Of a DNA stretch of 8,391 nucleotides, positions 1 through 5,986 are shown in pieces. The notes under the pieces were generated by a model. It made no database searches and was not told where the DNA came from. It saw only the letters and a program-made list of their open reading frames with translations. The position numbers and the translations under genes are program-made. The DNA lies in contig JAOZTQ010000050.1 of NCBI GenBank assembly GCA_029939085.1, positions 1 to 8,391 of the forward strand. The letters run 5' to 3'. Within the stretch, counting starts at the first letter, position 1. Each line of letters starts with the position of its first letter. This DNA comes from Candidatus Nanopelagicales bacterium (GTDB lineage: Bacteria > Actinomycetota > Actinomycetes > S36-B12 > GCA-2699445).

Positions 1-17
1 CCGCTTAAGGACTTGGG

Positions 18-1925
18 CTAGTGCTTCTCTTGCTCAGCGAGTGCGGCGGCGTCTTCGGCATCCTCTAGCGCGGCTGCACCTTCAGCCGACTCCGCGTACT
101 CCTGAGTATCAAACACTTCATGATTCAACGGATCAATGGGGGTGGGGTCATCGGTAAAGCTGAGCTTTCCGGTGGTGCGGTGTAGGTCCACCACGCCAGG
201 CCGCAGATCAGTGATTGCGACAACTAGTTCGGTCTCCGTATCCCCAGACTCTGGCCCGACCGCCTTATTGACCTCATCACCGGATTCCTCAGTAACCGGT
301 TGGCTAACCTCTTCAGGACCTCCCACGATACGCACGAAGTCCGTGCGCATCGCGATTTCATACCTGAATGCGCGCAACAGGGAAATCATGGCAATAGCCA
401 TGATGATGGAAATCGGAACCGCAGTCAGGATTGATGCGGTCTGCAGCGCAATCAATGCCGCGCTACCACCTGCAATCAGCAGAACGCCGGCGGCAACACC
501 CTCAAGTAACGACCAGTAGATCCTCGTCAGTCGCGGCGTATTCGTCTTACCGCCGTGGGCGAGCATGTCAATCACTAATGAACCGGAGTCTGAGGAGGTA
601 ATGAAGAACAGACCGATGACGAGGACGGCCAAGATCGACGTCAGTGTGGTTAGTGGGATGGTTTCCAGCAAAAGGAACAAGGACAAGTTGGTATCCACGA
701 CCCCGTTGGGTCCCACCAGATCCCCGACAGTCAGTTCCCTAATGATGGCGGACTCACCAAAGACGGTGAACCATATGGACGCCACGAGTGTCGGTGCGAG
801 TAGGACGCCAAACACGAACTCTCGAATAGTGCGTCCCCTCGAAATACGGGCAATGAACATACCCACGAACGGGGCCCAACTCATCCACCAACCCCAGTAG
901 AAGATGGTCCAACTGTTAAGCCAGGTGTCGTTAATGGGCTCAAGGCCATCGAGAGGTGCCATCCGCAACGAATTCTCCGGGAGGATGGCGATATAGCCGC
1001 CTAGGTTGCCAACCCAGGATTGCAGCAGCAACAGGGTGGGCCCAGCGAACAGAACAAAAAGCAACAACGCCGCGGCTAGACCCATGTTGATGTTCGACAG
1101 CCACTTCAGTCCCTTATCTACACCACTGGCCACCGATAAGGTCGCGATACCGGTGATGACAACGATCATGGCGATGATGAGGGCATTGCTAGACCCTGCC
1201 ACCCAACCGAGGCTGATCAGACCGGCAATGATTTGCTGAATCCCTAACCCCAGGGACGTGGCAACGCCGAATAGTGTTCCAACGATGGCCATGGCATCGA
1301 CTGCATGGCCGATGGGGCCCTCGACCCGAGCGCGGCCCAGGAGGGGTTCCAGAAGCCAACGAATCGACAGCGGTCGACCGCGCCGGTAGGTCATAAAGGC
1401 CAACCCAAGACCCACGACCACATAGATCGCCCAAGCGTGCAGCCCCCAGTGGAACATGGTGAAGTTCATGGCATCGTTGGCAGCCGCAATGCCTTCGGCT
1501 TGTTGTCCATCGATACTTGGCGGATTGACTAGGTGACTCAACGGTTCTGCGACGCCCCAGAACACCAACCCGATCCCCATGCCAGCGCTGAACAGCATGG
1601 CGAACCAGGCGATCGTACTGAATTCAGGTCTCTCACCATCCTTACCCAGTCGAATGTTGCCTATTGAGCTGAGGCCACAGTAGAACGCAAAGACAACAAA
1701 GACAGTGACGATGAGGATGTACCACCATCCGACGCCTTCCGTGATCCAGGTGTTAAGCGTTCCGAAGATGCGTTGGCTATCGCTGGCGGCGACAGCCGAA
1801 AGGGCGATCATGGCGAAGATGATGAGCGAAGCCGGGATGAAAACCGGCTTCAGAAATCCGCTCCAGAATGGTGACTTTCCGGTGTCTTCTTGGTCGGTCA
1901 CGGTTTGGTCGGCCGAGCTGGACAT
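18..1925 (-). CDS. BCCT-family osmolyte/betaine-type transporter (635 aa)
   Basis: Inner-membrane secondary transporter of the betaine/choline/carnitine transporter (BCCT) family, likely importing a quaternary ammonium osmoprotectant. About twelve hydrophobic segments span residues 27-520. Family hallmarks are visible: the glycine-rich GMGIG stretch of TM3 (residues 115-119), as in Na+-coupled BetP; the aromatic box FHWGLHAWAIY (W160, W165, Y168); the signature WTIFYWGWWMSWAPFVG (W344, W346, W347, W350) followed by the IARISRGRTIREF loop; and TSSDSG (443-448), matching the BetP sodium-site region. Together these favour a Na+-coupled betaine-like carrier over a CaiT-type antiporter, though exact substrate is inferred. 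The tail from about residue 521 is long (about 115 aa) and strongly acidic at its end, unlike the basic osmosensing tail of Corynebacterium BetP. The ATG start has a good Shine-Dalgarno AAAGG (1931-1935) five bases upstream. It stands alone; the nearest upstream gene, ssrA, ends in its own terminator. Confidence 0.95.
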   Translation of the reverse strand: MSSSADQTVTDQEDTGKSPFWSGFLKPVFIPASLIIFAMIALSAVAASDSQRIFGTLNTWITEGVGWWYILIVTVFVVFAFYCGLSSIGNIRLGKDGERPEFSTIAWFAMLFSAGMGIGLVFWGVAEPLSHLVNPPSIDGQQAEGIAAANDAMNFTMFHWGLHAWAIYVVVGLGLAFMTYRRGRPLSIRWLLEPLLGRARVEGPIGHAVDAMAIVGTLFGVATSLGLGIQQIIAGLISLGWVAGSSNALIIAMIVVITGIATLSVASGVDKGLKWLSNINMGLAAALLLFVLFAGPTLLLLQSWVGNLGGYIAILPENSLRMAPLDGLEPINDTWLNSWTIFYWGWWMSWAPFVGMFIARISRGRTIREFVFGVLLAPTLVASIWFTVFGESAIIRELTVGDLVGPNGVVDTNLSLFLLLETIPLTTLTSILAVLVIGLFFITSSDSGSLVIDMLAHGGKTNTPRLTRIYWSLLEGVAAGVLLIAGGSAALIALQTASILTAVPISIIMAIAMISLLRAFRYEIAMRTDFVRIVGGPEEVSQPVTEESGDEVNKAVGPESGDTETELVVAITDLRPGVVDLHRTTGKLSFTDDPTPIDPLNHEVFDTQEYAESAEGAAALEDAEDAAALAEQEKH

Positions 1926-2035
1926 TCGTACCTTTCATGAAATCTGACTTCGCGTCGTCCCAAGGAGGGTGCCGATCGACGGCAGATTTGACTGGGGGTT
2001 GTGGGGTTACGTTAGCAATCAGCGAGGGATGGTCG

Positions 2036-2063
2036 ATGATAAATCGTGTATTCGGTGAGTGAG
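2036..2063 (-). promoter_or_regulatory. Candidate promoter of the BCCT gene
   Basis: On the minus strand, TATCAT (2036-2041) matches the -10 consensus at five of six positions. A weak -35-like CTCACT (2058-2063) lies 16 bases upstream. This would give a leader of roughly 100 nt before the BCCT start. The -35 match is poor (3/6) and no operator was recognised, so this is a tentative call. Confidence 0.25.
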
Positions 2064-2078
2064 GGCGGCCTGGTGCGT

Positions 2079-2248
2079 CGCCTGCTCATCAGGGAATCGG
2101 GTCTAGTCTAAGTCCGGATTGCCGGCAGTACGGTCACCGGCGTTGGTGTAGACGTTGAGATTCTCGGATAAGAAACGCTAGAACAAGATCCCTAGGGCGA
2201 TGCTCTTGAAGTCCCACCCGTCATCACTGCAGCGCTGTTCATGGCGAT
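2079..2248 (-). pseudogene. Remnant of type I restriction-modification methyltransferase gene (hsdM, N-terminal part)
   Basis: No intact gene lies here, but minus-strand translation gives a run resembling the HsdM N-terminal domain. From 2225 down to 2181 it reads DDGWDFKSIALGILF, then a TAG (2178-2180), then RFLSENLNVYTNAGDR (2177-2130), TAGNPDLD, a second TAG (2103-2105), and TRFPDEQA ending at 2079. The family pattern as I remember it is ...LRGSVDGWDFK.YVLG.LFYRFISENL..Y.N..ER.AG..DFDYA.L.DE.A. Both TAGs fall where the family has tyrosine, and their 25-codon spacing equals the usual Tyr-to-Tyr spacing. Upstream, the frame E-Q-R-C-S (2240-2226) continues the LRGS-like motif. The preceding IA (2248-2243) is in another frame, consistent with a 1-base deletion. 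No start codon, RBS or downstream methyltransferase domain (NPPF motif) remains. Function is lost; it is a relic of a horizontally acquired system. Confidence 0.7.
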
Positions 2249-2286
2249 ACCCCCCGCCTAGTGCTGGACTGATGCTCTCCGAGACC

Positions 2287-2332
2287 AAATAAAAAACGGC
2301 CAAGGTCCCACCGCACGAGGCGATGGGACCTT
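2287..2332 (-). terminator. Intrinsic terminator downstream of ssrA
   Basis: On the minus strand the arms AAGGTCCCA (2332-2324) and TGGGACCTT (2310-2302) pair perfectly over 9 bp. They can extend inward by a T·G wobble and a CGC/GCG helix to about 13 bp with a 5-nt loop. Five bases after the hairpin there is a T6 tract (2296-2291), then ATTT. The plus strand has no T tract after the hairpin, so it acts on minus-strand transcription, ending the ssrA transcript about 60-100 nt past the mature 3' end. Confidence 0.85.
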
Positions 2333-2348
2333 CGGAATCAGAGGTTAA

Positions 2349-2383
2349 TTGTGATAACCCTATGAGGGTATTTGTGATAACCC
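2349..2383. repeat. 12-bp direct repeat next to the ssrA 3' end
   Basis: TTGTGATAACCC occurs at 2349-2360 and again at 2372-2383, with a 23-bp period. Between the copies is a small inverted repeat, ACCCT-ATG-AGGGT (2357-2369). The second copy runs into a C8 tract (2381-2388) ending three bases from the last tmRNA base. It could be part of the 3' trailer structure or a site used by an integrating element; no recombinase gene is present to decide this. Confidence 0.6.
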
Positions 2384-2391
2384 CCCCCTAG

Positions 2392-2756
2392 TGGAGGTGC
2401 CGGGAATCGAACCCGGGTCCAACGGTGCAGATCTGGGACTTCTCCGAGCGCAGTCGACGAGGCGCGTTCTCGACCTTCCCGCTCTTTACGACACCGCGGG
2501 AAACACGGTCACAGCTACTGAAAAAATTTTCCGCCGATCCGCGTAGCCCGAATCATTGGTTAGTCCCCTGGCGACGTCCGACGGTGCGGGGACCATTCCC
2601 GCCGAACGCTTCACCTATCGCTGTCAGGCAGCGAGGGCGAAGTTGGTGCTTTTCTGTTTGGCACCTATAGTTTTCCACCGAAGGTTTTCGAGATCACAGT
2701 GGTTTCTCGGCTCGCTTCTCCCGTCTCGACATTCGTTGTCGAAACCTGTCACCCCC
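2392..2756 (-). ncRNA. ssrA: Transfer-messenger RNA (tmRNA), 365 nt
   Basis: One-piece tmRNA that, with SmpB, rescues stalled ribosomes and tags the nascent protein. The 5' end reads GGGGGTGACAGGTTTCGAC from 2756, the 3' end GGTTCGATTCCCGGCACCTCCA. The 7-bp acceptor stem GGGGGUG/CACCUCC pairs fully with one G·U, and the T arm CCGGG-TTCGATT-CCCGG is perfect. The tag frame begins at GCC (2660-2662) after AUAGGU, comparable to UAGUC before the Escherichia coli resume codon. It encodes A-KQKSTNFALAA followed by TGA (2624-2626), with the protease-recognition end ALAA. CCA is not encoded: the DNA reads CTA after the discriminator A, so it must be added after transcription. The 3' end is taken as the discriminator; annotators that count CCA would give 2389. 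Plus-strand reading frames across this region are not genes. Confidence 0.97.
2624..2662 (-). other. tmRNA proteolysis-tag reading frame
   Basis: Internal mRNA-like segment of ssrA. Resume codon GCC at 2660-2662, then codons for KQKSTNFALAA and a single TGA stop at 2624-2626. The charged first alanine plus the encoded residues give a 12-residue tag. The hydrophobic ALAA end is the conserved signal for ClpXP-type proteolysis; the KQKSTNF portion is lineage-variable. Confidence 0.93.
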
Positions 2757-2974
2757 ATATGTGAATTTCCACTATTGAGTTGTCTTGTGTCCGCCTGCAC
2801 AAGCGGCTCTGTTCCAATACTAACGCTCGCGCACTGGGCACTCATTCCCAAGCATCGCCGTCACGAAGGCTGGGCTTTCAACTCATGATGATTCGTATCA
2901 GCAAGCCATAGTCACCGCGAGACGCTTAGCAGCCACGCCGAAAAGACACTGGTGTCAGGTTGAGTAGATTGATG
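2757..2974. other. Divergent intergenic region between ssrA and the VOC gene
   Basis: About 220 bp with no gene that I can support. It must hold the ssrA promoter (minus strand) and probably the VOC promoter (plus strand), but I see no strong -10/-35 pair for either. Two short inverted repeats are visible: CTTGTG/CACAAG with an 8-nt spacer (2784-2803), 28 bp upstream of the mature tmRNA 5' end, and GACAC/GTGTC with a 2-nt spacer (2945-2956), 34 bp upstream of the VOC start. Either could be an operator; both are short enough to be chance. Confidence 0.4.
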
Positions 2975-2990
2975 AGAAGGAGGTAGAGCG

Positions 2991-3380
2991 ATGTTCTCCG
3001 CAAATAATTACACTGCAACTTTGGCGGTATCAGACGTATCACGCGCGAAAGATTTCTACATCGGGAAGTTAGGCTGTCGGATAATCCGTGAGGATGACTC
3101 TGGAGTTGGATTGGCGGCACCAGGATCCGATGCCATATTCACGATTTACCCGTCCGGCGTCGCAGGTAGCAATCAGGCAACTGCCATGGCGTTTCACGTT
3201 GATGATGTTGATATCGCCGTCGCCGCGCTACAAGATGCCGGCGTTGAAATGGAAAATTATGACTTCCCCGGGCTAAAGACAGTGAACGGAGTTGCCGAAC
3301 TTCGACCTGGGATGAAAACCGGTTGGTTCAAGGATCCTGACGGAAATATCTTGGCCGTCGGCAACTTCACCTGGGACTAG
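2991..3380 (+). CDS. VOC-superfamily (glyoxalase/bleomycin-resistance-like) protein, 129 aa
   Basis: Small cytoplasmic protein with one vicinal-oxygen-chelate domain (two beta-alpha-beta-beta-beta modules), which normally works as a dimer. Recognised by TATLAVSDVSRAKDFYIGKL (residues 8-27), the mid-domain MAFHVDDVD (66-74) and the end motif GWFKDPDGNILAVGNF (111-126). The usual metal-ligand positions look degenerate: the first-strand His/Gln position is T8 and the C-terminal Glu position is A122; only H69 is kept. A metal-dependent glyoxalase I reaction is therefore unlikely; ligand binding or sequestration is possible, and the substrate is unknown. The start is well set by the strong Shine-Dalgarno AAGGAGGT (2977-2984), six bases before the ATG. 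The gene is followed by a terminator-like hairpin, so it appears monocistronic. Confidence 0.9.
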   Translation: MFSANNYTATLAVSDVSRAKDFYIGKLGCRIIREDDSGVGLAAPGSDAIFTIYPSGVAGSNQATAMAFHVDDVDIAVAALQDAGVEMENYDFPGLKTVNGVAELRPGMKTGWFKDPDGNILAVGNFTWD

Positions 3381-3423
3381 AAGTCCGCCAGGTTTCCAGT
3401 ACCGCACTGTATTGGCCAGGACT

Positions 3424-3445
3424 GACTCGAATGGAGTCTTTTTTT
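3424..3445 (+). terminator. Probable intrinsic terminator after the VOC gene
   Basis: GACTC (3424-3428) and GAGTC (3434-3438) form a 5-bp stem with a 5-nt loop, followed at once by T7 (3439-3445). The stem is short, so termination may be partial. It lies 44 bp past the VOC stop and separates that gene from the HIT gene. I see nothing else clear in the 200-bp gap 3381-3587. Confidence 0.6.
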
Positions 3446-3587
3446 GGACTTGGATACAACATTCAGTACCGAGGTGAGGTAGAACAGTGACACGGCGTTT
3501 ATTCGGGTGGTGAACTTCGCGGTCAGTGGTGCATTCAGATGCGCCCAACATCGCGGCAGTACACCCGACGGGTAGTGGAGGAATTCA

Positions 3588-4322
3588 ATGGGGCAAGCTG
3601 ATGTGTCAGCGTGCACTTTTTGTGCGTTAGCAAGTGGCGAAGAGCCAGAGGACAATCTCGAGGCGCCATACCTGATCACCCGGGTCAACGGATTCATGCT
3701 CCTCAGTGATCGCGAACCGCTTGCCGCCGGTCATGCACTTCTCGTACCAGAGGAACACGTTTCATCACTCACCCAATTGCGCGCGGAACGAATTCTCCAC
3801 GCAGAACAGACCGCCATGAGAATTGCCGATGGCTTTTCCCAATCAGCTGACACCGGCACCTTAGTGATTGAGCATGGAACCGCTGACGGCCCACACACTG
3901 CCCTTCACATCATCCCCACAGATGAAGCCGCTGCTCCGTGGTTCGAAGAGCAACAGCTGCAGCAAATTTCCGATGTGTGGAACCTGACTGAACTGTCATC
4001 GCTGTATGGCAGTGACTACGTCTTTGCCCAGCAGTTCTGCCAGACTGGAGCAGCTTGGTACGGAGACGAACTGCCACCCAATTGGTTGTACCGACTCGTT
4101 GTTGAACAACTGGGCGATGATGGTTGGGGTTGGAACCAACGATTGCGACACCGCGGTCCCGAAATCAGCTCTGATGCGATCAGAGCAAATCTGGCTCTCA
4201 TCTGTGATGCGGTTCAACCCTGGAAGGACAGTACTGGTCGGACCGATCTGATTGAACTTGAGACAAAGATCGTCGATAACGTCGACTTTCCTCATCAGCG
4301 CAGCGGCCTACATCTGACCTGA
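3588..4322 (+). CDS. HIT-domain protein lacking the nucleophilic histidine (244 aa)
   Basis: HIT (histidine triad) superfamily protein; typical members hydrolyse or transfer nucleotidyl groups (Ap4A hydrolases, HINT, GalT). The N-terminus has the usual CxxC (C9, C12, in ACTFCALASGEEP). A HIT fold follows, with GHALLVPEEHVSSLTQL (residues 48-64), equivalent to the GH.L..P..H motif. The catalytic triad motif H-x-H-x-H should sit at residues 103-107 but reads H103-T-A105-L-H107-IIP. The middle His, the nucleotidylated residue in HINT and FHIT, is alanine (codon GCC, 3900-3902). A C-terminal part of about 130 aa (residues 112-244), rich in Trp and containing DDGWGWNQRLRHRGPEIS (182-199), has no function I recognise and makes the protein longer than simple HIT hydrolases (110-150 aa). 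Start chosen from GGAGG (3577-3581), six bases before the ATG. It converges on the kinase gene with a 35-bp gap. Probably a non-catalytic nucleotide binder, or an enzyme of altered mechanism. Confidence 0.85.
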   Translation: MGQADVSACTFCALASGEEPEDNLEAPYLITRVNGFMLLSDREPLAAGHALLVPEEHVSSLTQLRAERILHAEQTAMRIADGFSQSADTGTLVIEHGTADGPHTALHIIPTDEAAAPWFEEQQLQQISDVWNLTELSSLYGSDYVFAQQFCQTGAAWYGDELPPNWLYRLVVEQLGDDGWGWNQRLRHRGPEISSDAIRANLALICDAVQPWKDSTGRTDLIELETKIVDNVDFPHQRSGLHLT

Positions 4323-4357
4323 AACGCTCAACCGAGGAACCTCCCGGCCAAACAGGC

Positions 4358-5986
4358 TCACGTCACGCGGTTCATGGACCGATAAAAGCCACGTAAAGTT
4401 CCCGCCAACTTTCGGTACTGCTGGAAATGCCTGCGATACAGCTCACGGTCGTCCGGATCAGGATAAAAGATACGATCCACCGGGATCATCCCCGCCACTT
4501 CTGCGAGCGAGACGTCACCTAAAGCCACGCGAGACCACAGCGCAACTCCTCGCAGCTGGGCATTCAATGGATCTTCCACTCGCTCTAGCGGACGGTCCAA
4601 TGTGCTTGCGAGTATTTCGCACCACAAGTCAGAACGCGCTCCTCCACCAAGAATGCGCAAGGTCGGAACAGGTCGTCCCAGGAATTTTTCGTAGTAGTGA
4701 AAAAGCCACGCAATGTTGTTCGCTACCCCTTCCAGGACGGAACGAACCAGGGCCGCTCGATTGCTTCGCAGGCTTAGATTGAGCCACGCGCCGCGTAAGT
4801 TTCGATCATCCACTGGACTGCGCTCACCATTCAGCCACGGCGCGAAAAGCAAACCTTCACTGCCGGGAGGAGCCTGCTCCGCAAGCGCAAATAGATCATC
4901 GAAAGTGGGGTGTGCGAGCGGTGAGGCAGCGCCGGATGCACCAATCCCGCTACCTCCCCCGACCAGCGAATCGTGTGGTGCAATGATCTGCTCCCTAAGC
5001 CACGTAAGCGCCGCACCCCCGGTCTCGATATTGTCTGCGACGACTTGCAGGTCGGGCGTTAGCCCCGGAACACTCGCCATCTGGTGCAATACGTCAGTCT
5101 TCTTGAACGGCACCGGGGCCGAGAGCCAGGCGGTCGTGGAGACTGCTAGGTGCGTTTGATAGGGCGCGATTGCTCCACTACCGATAACAGCAGCGTGCAA
5201 ATCTGGCAGCCCAGCCACAACCGGAACCCCGGCGGTTAGTTCGAGTTCGCGGGCAATAGAAGGTTGCAGCTCACCGGCCAGAGCTCCCGTTGGAACTAGT
5301 TTCGGCAACTGTTGCGGATCTCGACCCGCACGCCGGATAAGTTTCGGCAGGTAACGCGGTTCGTGGCCCGGTCGGTTATCCGTGATCCACGAAAGAATCA
5401 TTGATGCCGGTGTCGCCACAACTCGCCCAGTTAACCGCATGACCAGATAGTCCACAGGTTCAAGGAGCCAGCGCGCACGATCCCCGATGTCGGCCAGTTC
5501 GTTAGACAGCAATAACGCATGACCCGTGGGGTCTGCCCCGTGCGGATTTGGGGCACCACCGGTGTAGCGCAGCCAAGGTAACGCCTTGTGGGGGGCGATA
5601 CCACCAACCGAGATCGGCCCACCGATGACTCGCTCGCTGTGCTCAGCGCCACGAGTATCCGCCCAAAGCAACACCGGCCCCACCGGTTCACCATCGGCAC
5701 CAACAGGGACAGTGGAACCCCATTGGCCGGTGACTGCTATTGAGTGCAGACCCTTAGGTTCAATCTGCGTACTTTCTCGACCTATTTCTACGGCTTGTTT
5801 CACTGAATGCTTGAGAGCCACATCCCATTCATTCGGGTCTTGAGTTGCGGCACCATCAGATCCAATATCGACGGTAACCGGAGCTGAGCTTGTTGCGATG
5901 ATGCTGCCATCTAAAGCGACCACAGCCGCCTTCGTACCGCTGTTGCCCTGATCAATGGCCAGGATCCATCGATCTGAGGCCGACAC
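4358..5986 (-). CDS. FGGY-family carbohydrate kinase, xylulokinase-like (542 aa)
   Basis: Cytoplasmic ATP-dependent sugar/polyol kinase of the FGGY family (FGGY_N plus FGGY_C, ASKHA fold). The N-terminal phosphate loop is LAIDQGNSGTKAAVV (residues 9-23). LLWADTRGAEH (106-116) is the substrate-lobe motif, and GLPDLHAAVIGSGA (259-272) carries the likely catalytic base D262. The C-terminal lobe has PWLNGERSPVDDRNLRGAWL (383-402) and the ATP-site GGGARSDLWCEILA (447-460). Length is slightly above the usual 480-520 aa. It resembles xylulokinases, but FGGY substrate specificity (xylulose, ribulose, glycerol, other polyols, AI-2) cannot be read from motifs. The GTG start at 5984-5986 abuts the TGA of the upstream lyase (TGAGTG), with GGAGAG upstream inside the lyase end, so translation is probably coupled. 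Pairing with a PLP carbon-carbon lyase suggests that kinase and lyase share a pathway. No xylose isomerase or sugar transporter is visible nearby. Confidence 0.9.
   Translation of the reverse strand: MSASDRWILAIDQGNSGTKAAVVALDGSIIATSSAPVTVDIGSDGAATQDPNEWDVALKHSVKQAVEIGRESTQIEPKGLHSIAVTGQWGSTVPVGADGEPVGPVLLWADTRGAEHSERVIGGPISVGGIAPHKALPWLRYTGGAPNPHGADPTGHALLLSNELADIGDRARWLLEPVDYLVMRLTGRVVATPASMILSWITDNRPGHEPRYLPKLIRRAGRDPQQLPKLVPTGALAGELQPSIARELELTAGVPVVAGLPDLHAAVIGSGAIAPYQTHLAVSTTAWLSAPVPFKKTDVLHQMASVPGLTPDLQVVADNIETGGAALTWLREQIIAPHDSLVGGGSGIGASGAASPLAHPTFDDLFALAEQAPPGSEGLLFAPWLNGERSPVDDRNLRGAWLNLSLRSNRAALVRSVLEGVANNIAWLFHYYEKFLGRPVPTLRILGGGARSDLWCEILASTLDRPLERVEDPLNAQLRGVALWSRVALGDVSLAEVAGMIPVDRIFYPDPDDRELYRRHFQQYRKLAGTLRGFYRSMNRVT

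Noticed and set aside
2392..2422. A separate tRNA gene suggested by GGTTCGATTCCCGG
   Set aside because: The T arm belongs to the tRNA-like domain of tmRNA; no anticodon arm is present next to it.
2757..2800. A defined sigma-70 promoter for ssrA
   Set aside because: The best -10-like hexamer (AATAGT, 4/6) has no -35 element at 16-18 bp spacing; the match is no better than chance.
2425..2888. Plus-strand reading frames across the ssrA region and a minus-strand frame ending in ...NFALAA
   Set aside because: They overlap the tmRNA, whose acceptor stem, T arm and tag frame are clear. The minus-strand frame is only the tag frame extended upstream; its start codon is not used.
4323..4357. Bidirectional terminator between the convergent HIT and kinase genes
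   Set aside because: The 35-bp gap has no hairpin followed by a T tract in either direction.
4713..5159. 148-codon plus-strand frame
   Set aside because: Antisense to conserved FGGY-kinase motifs; no independent coding signal or ribosome binding site.
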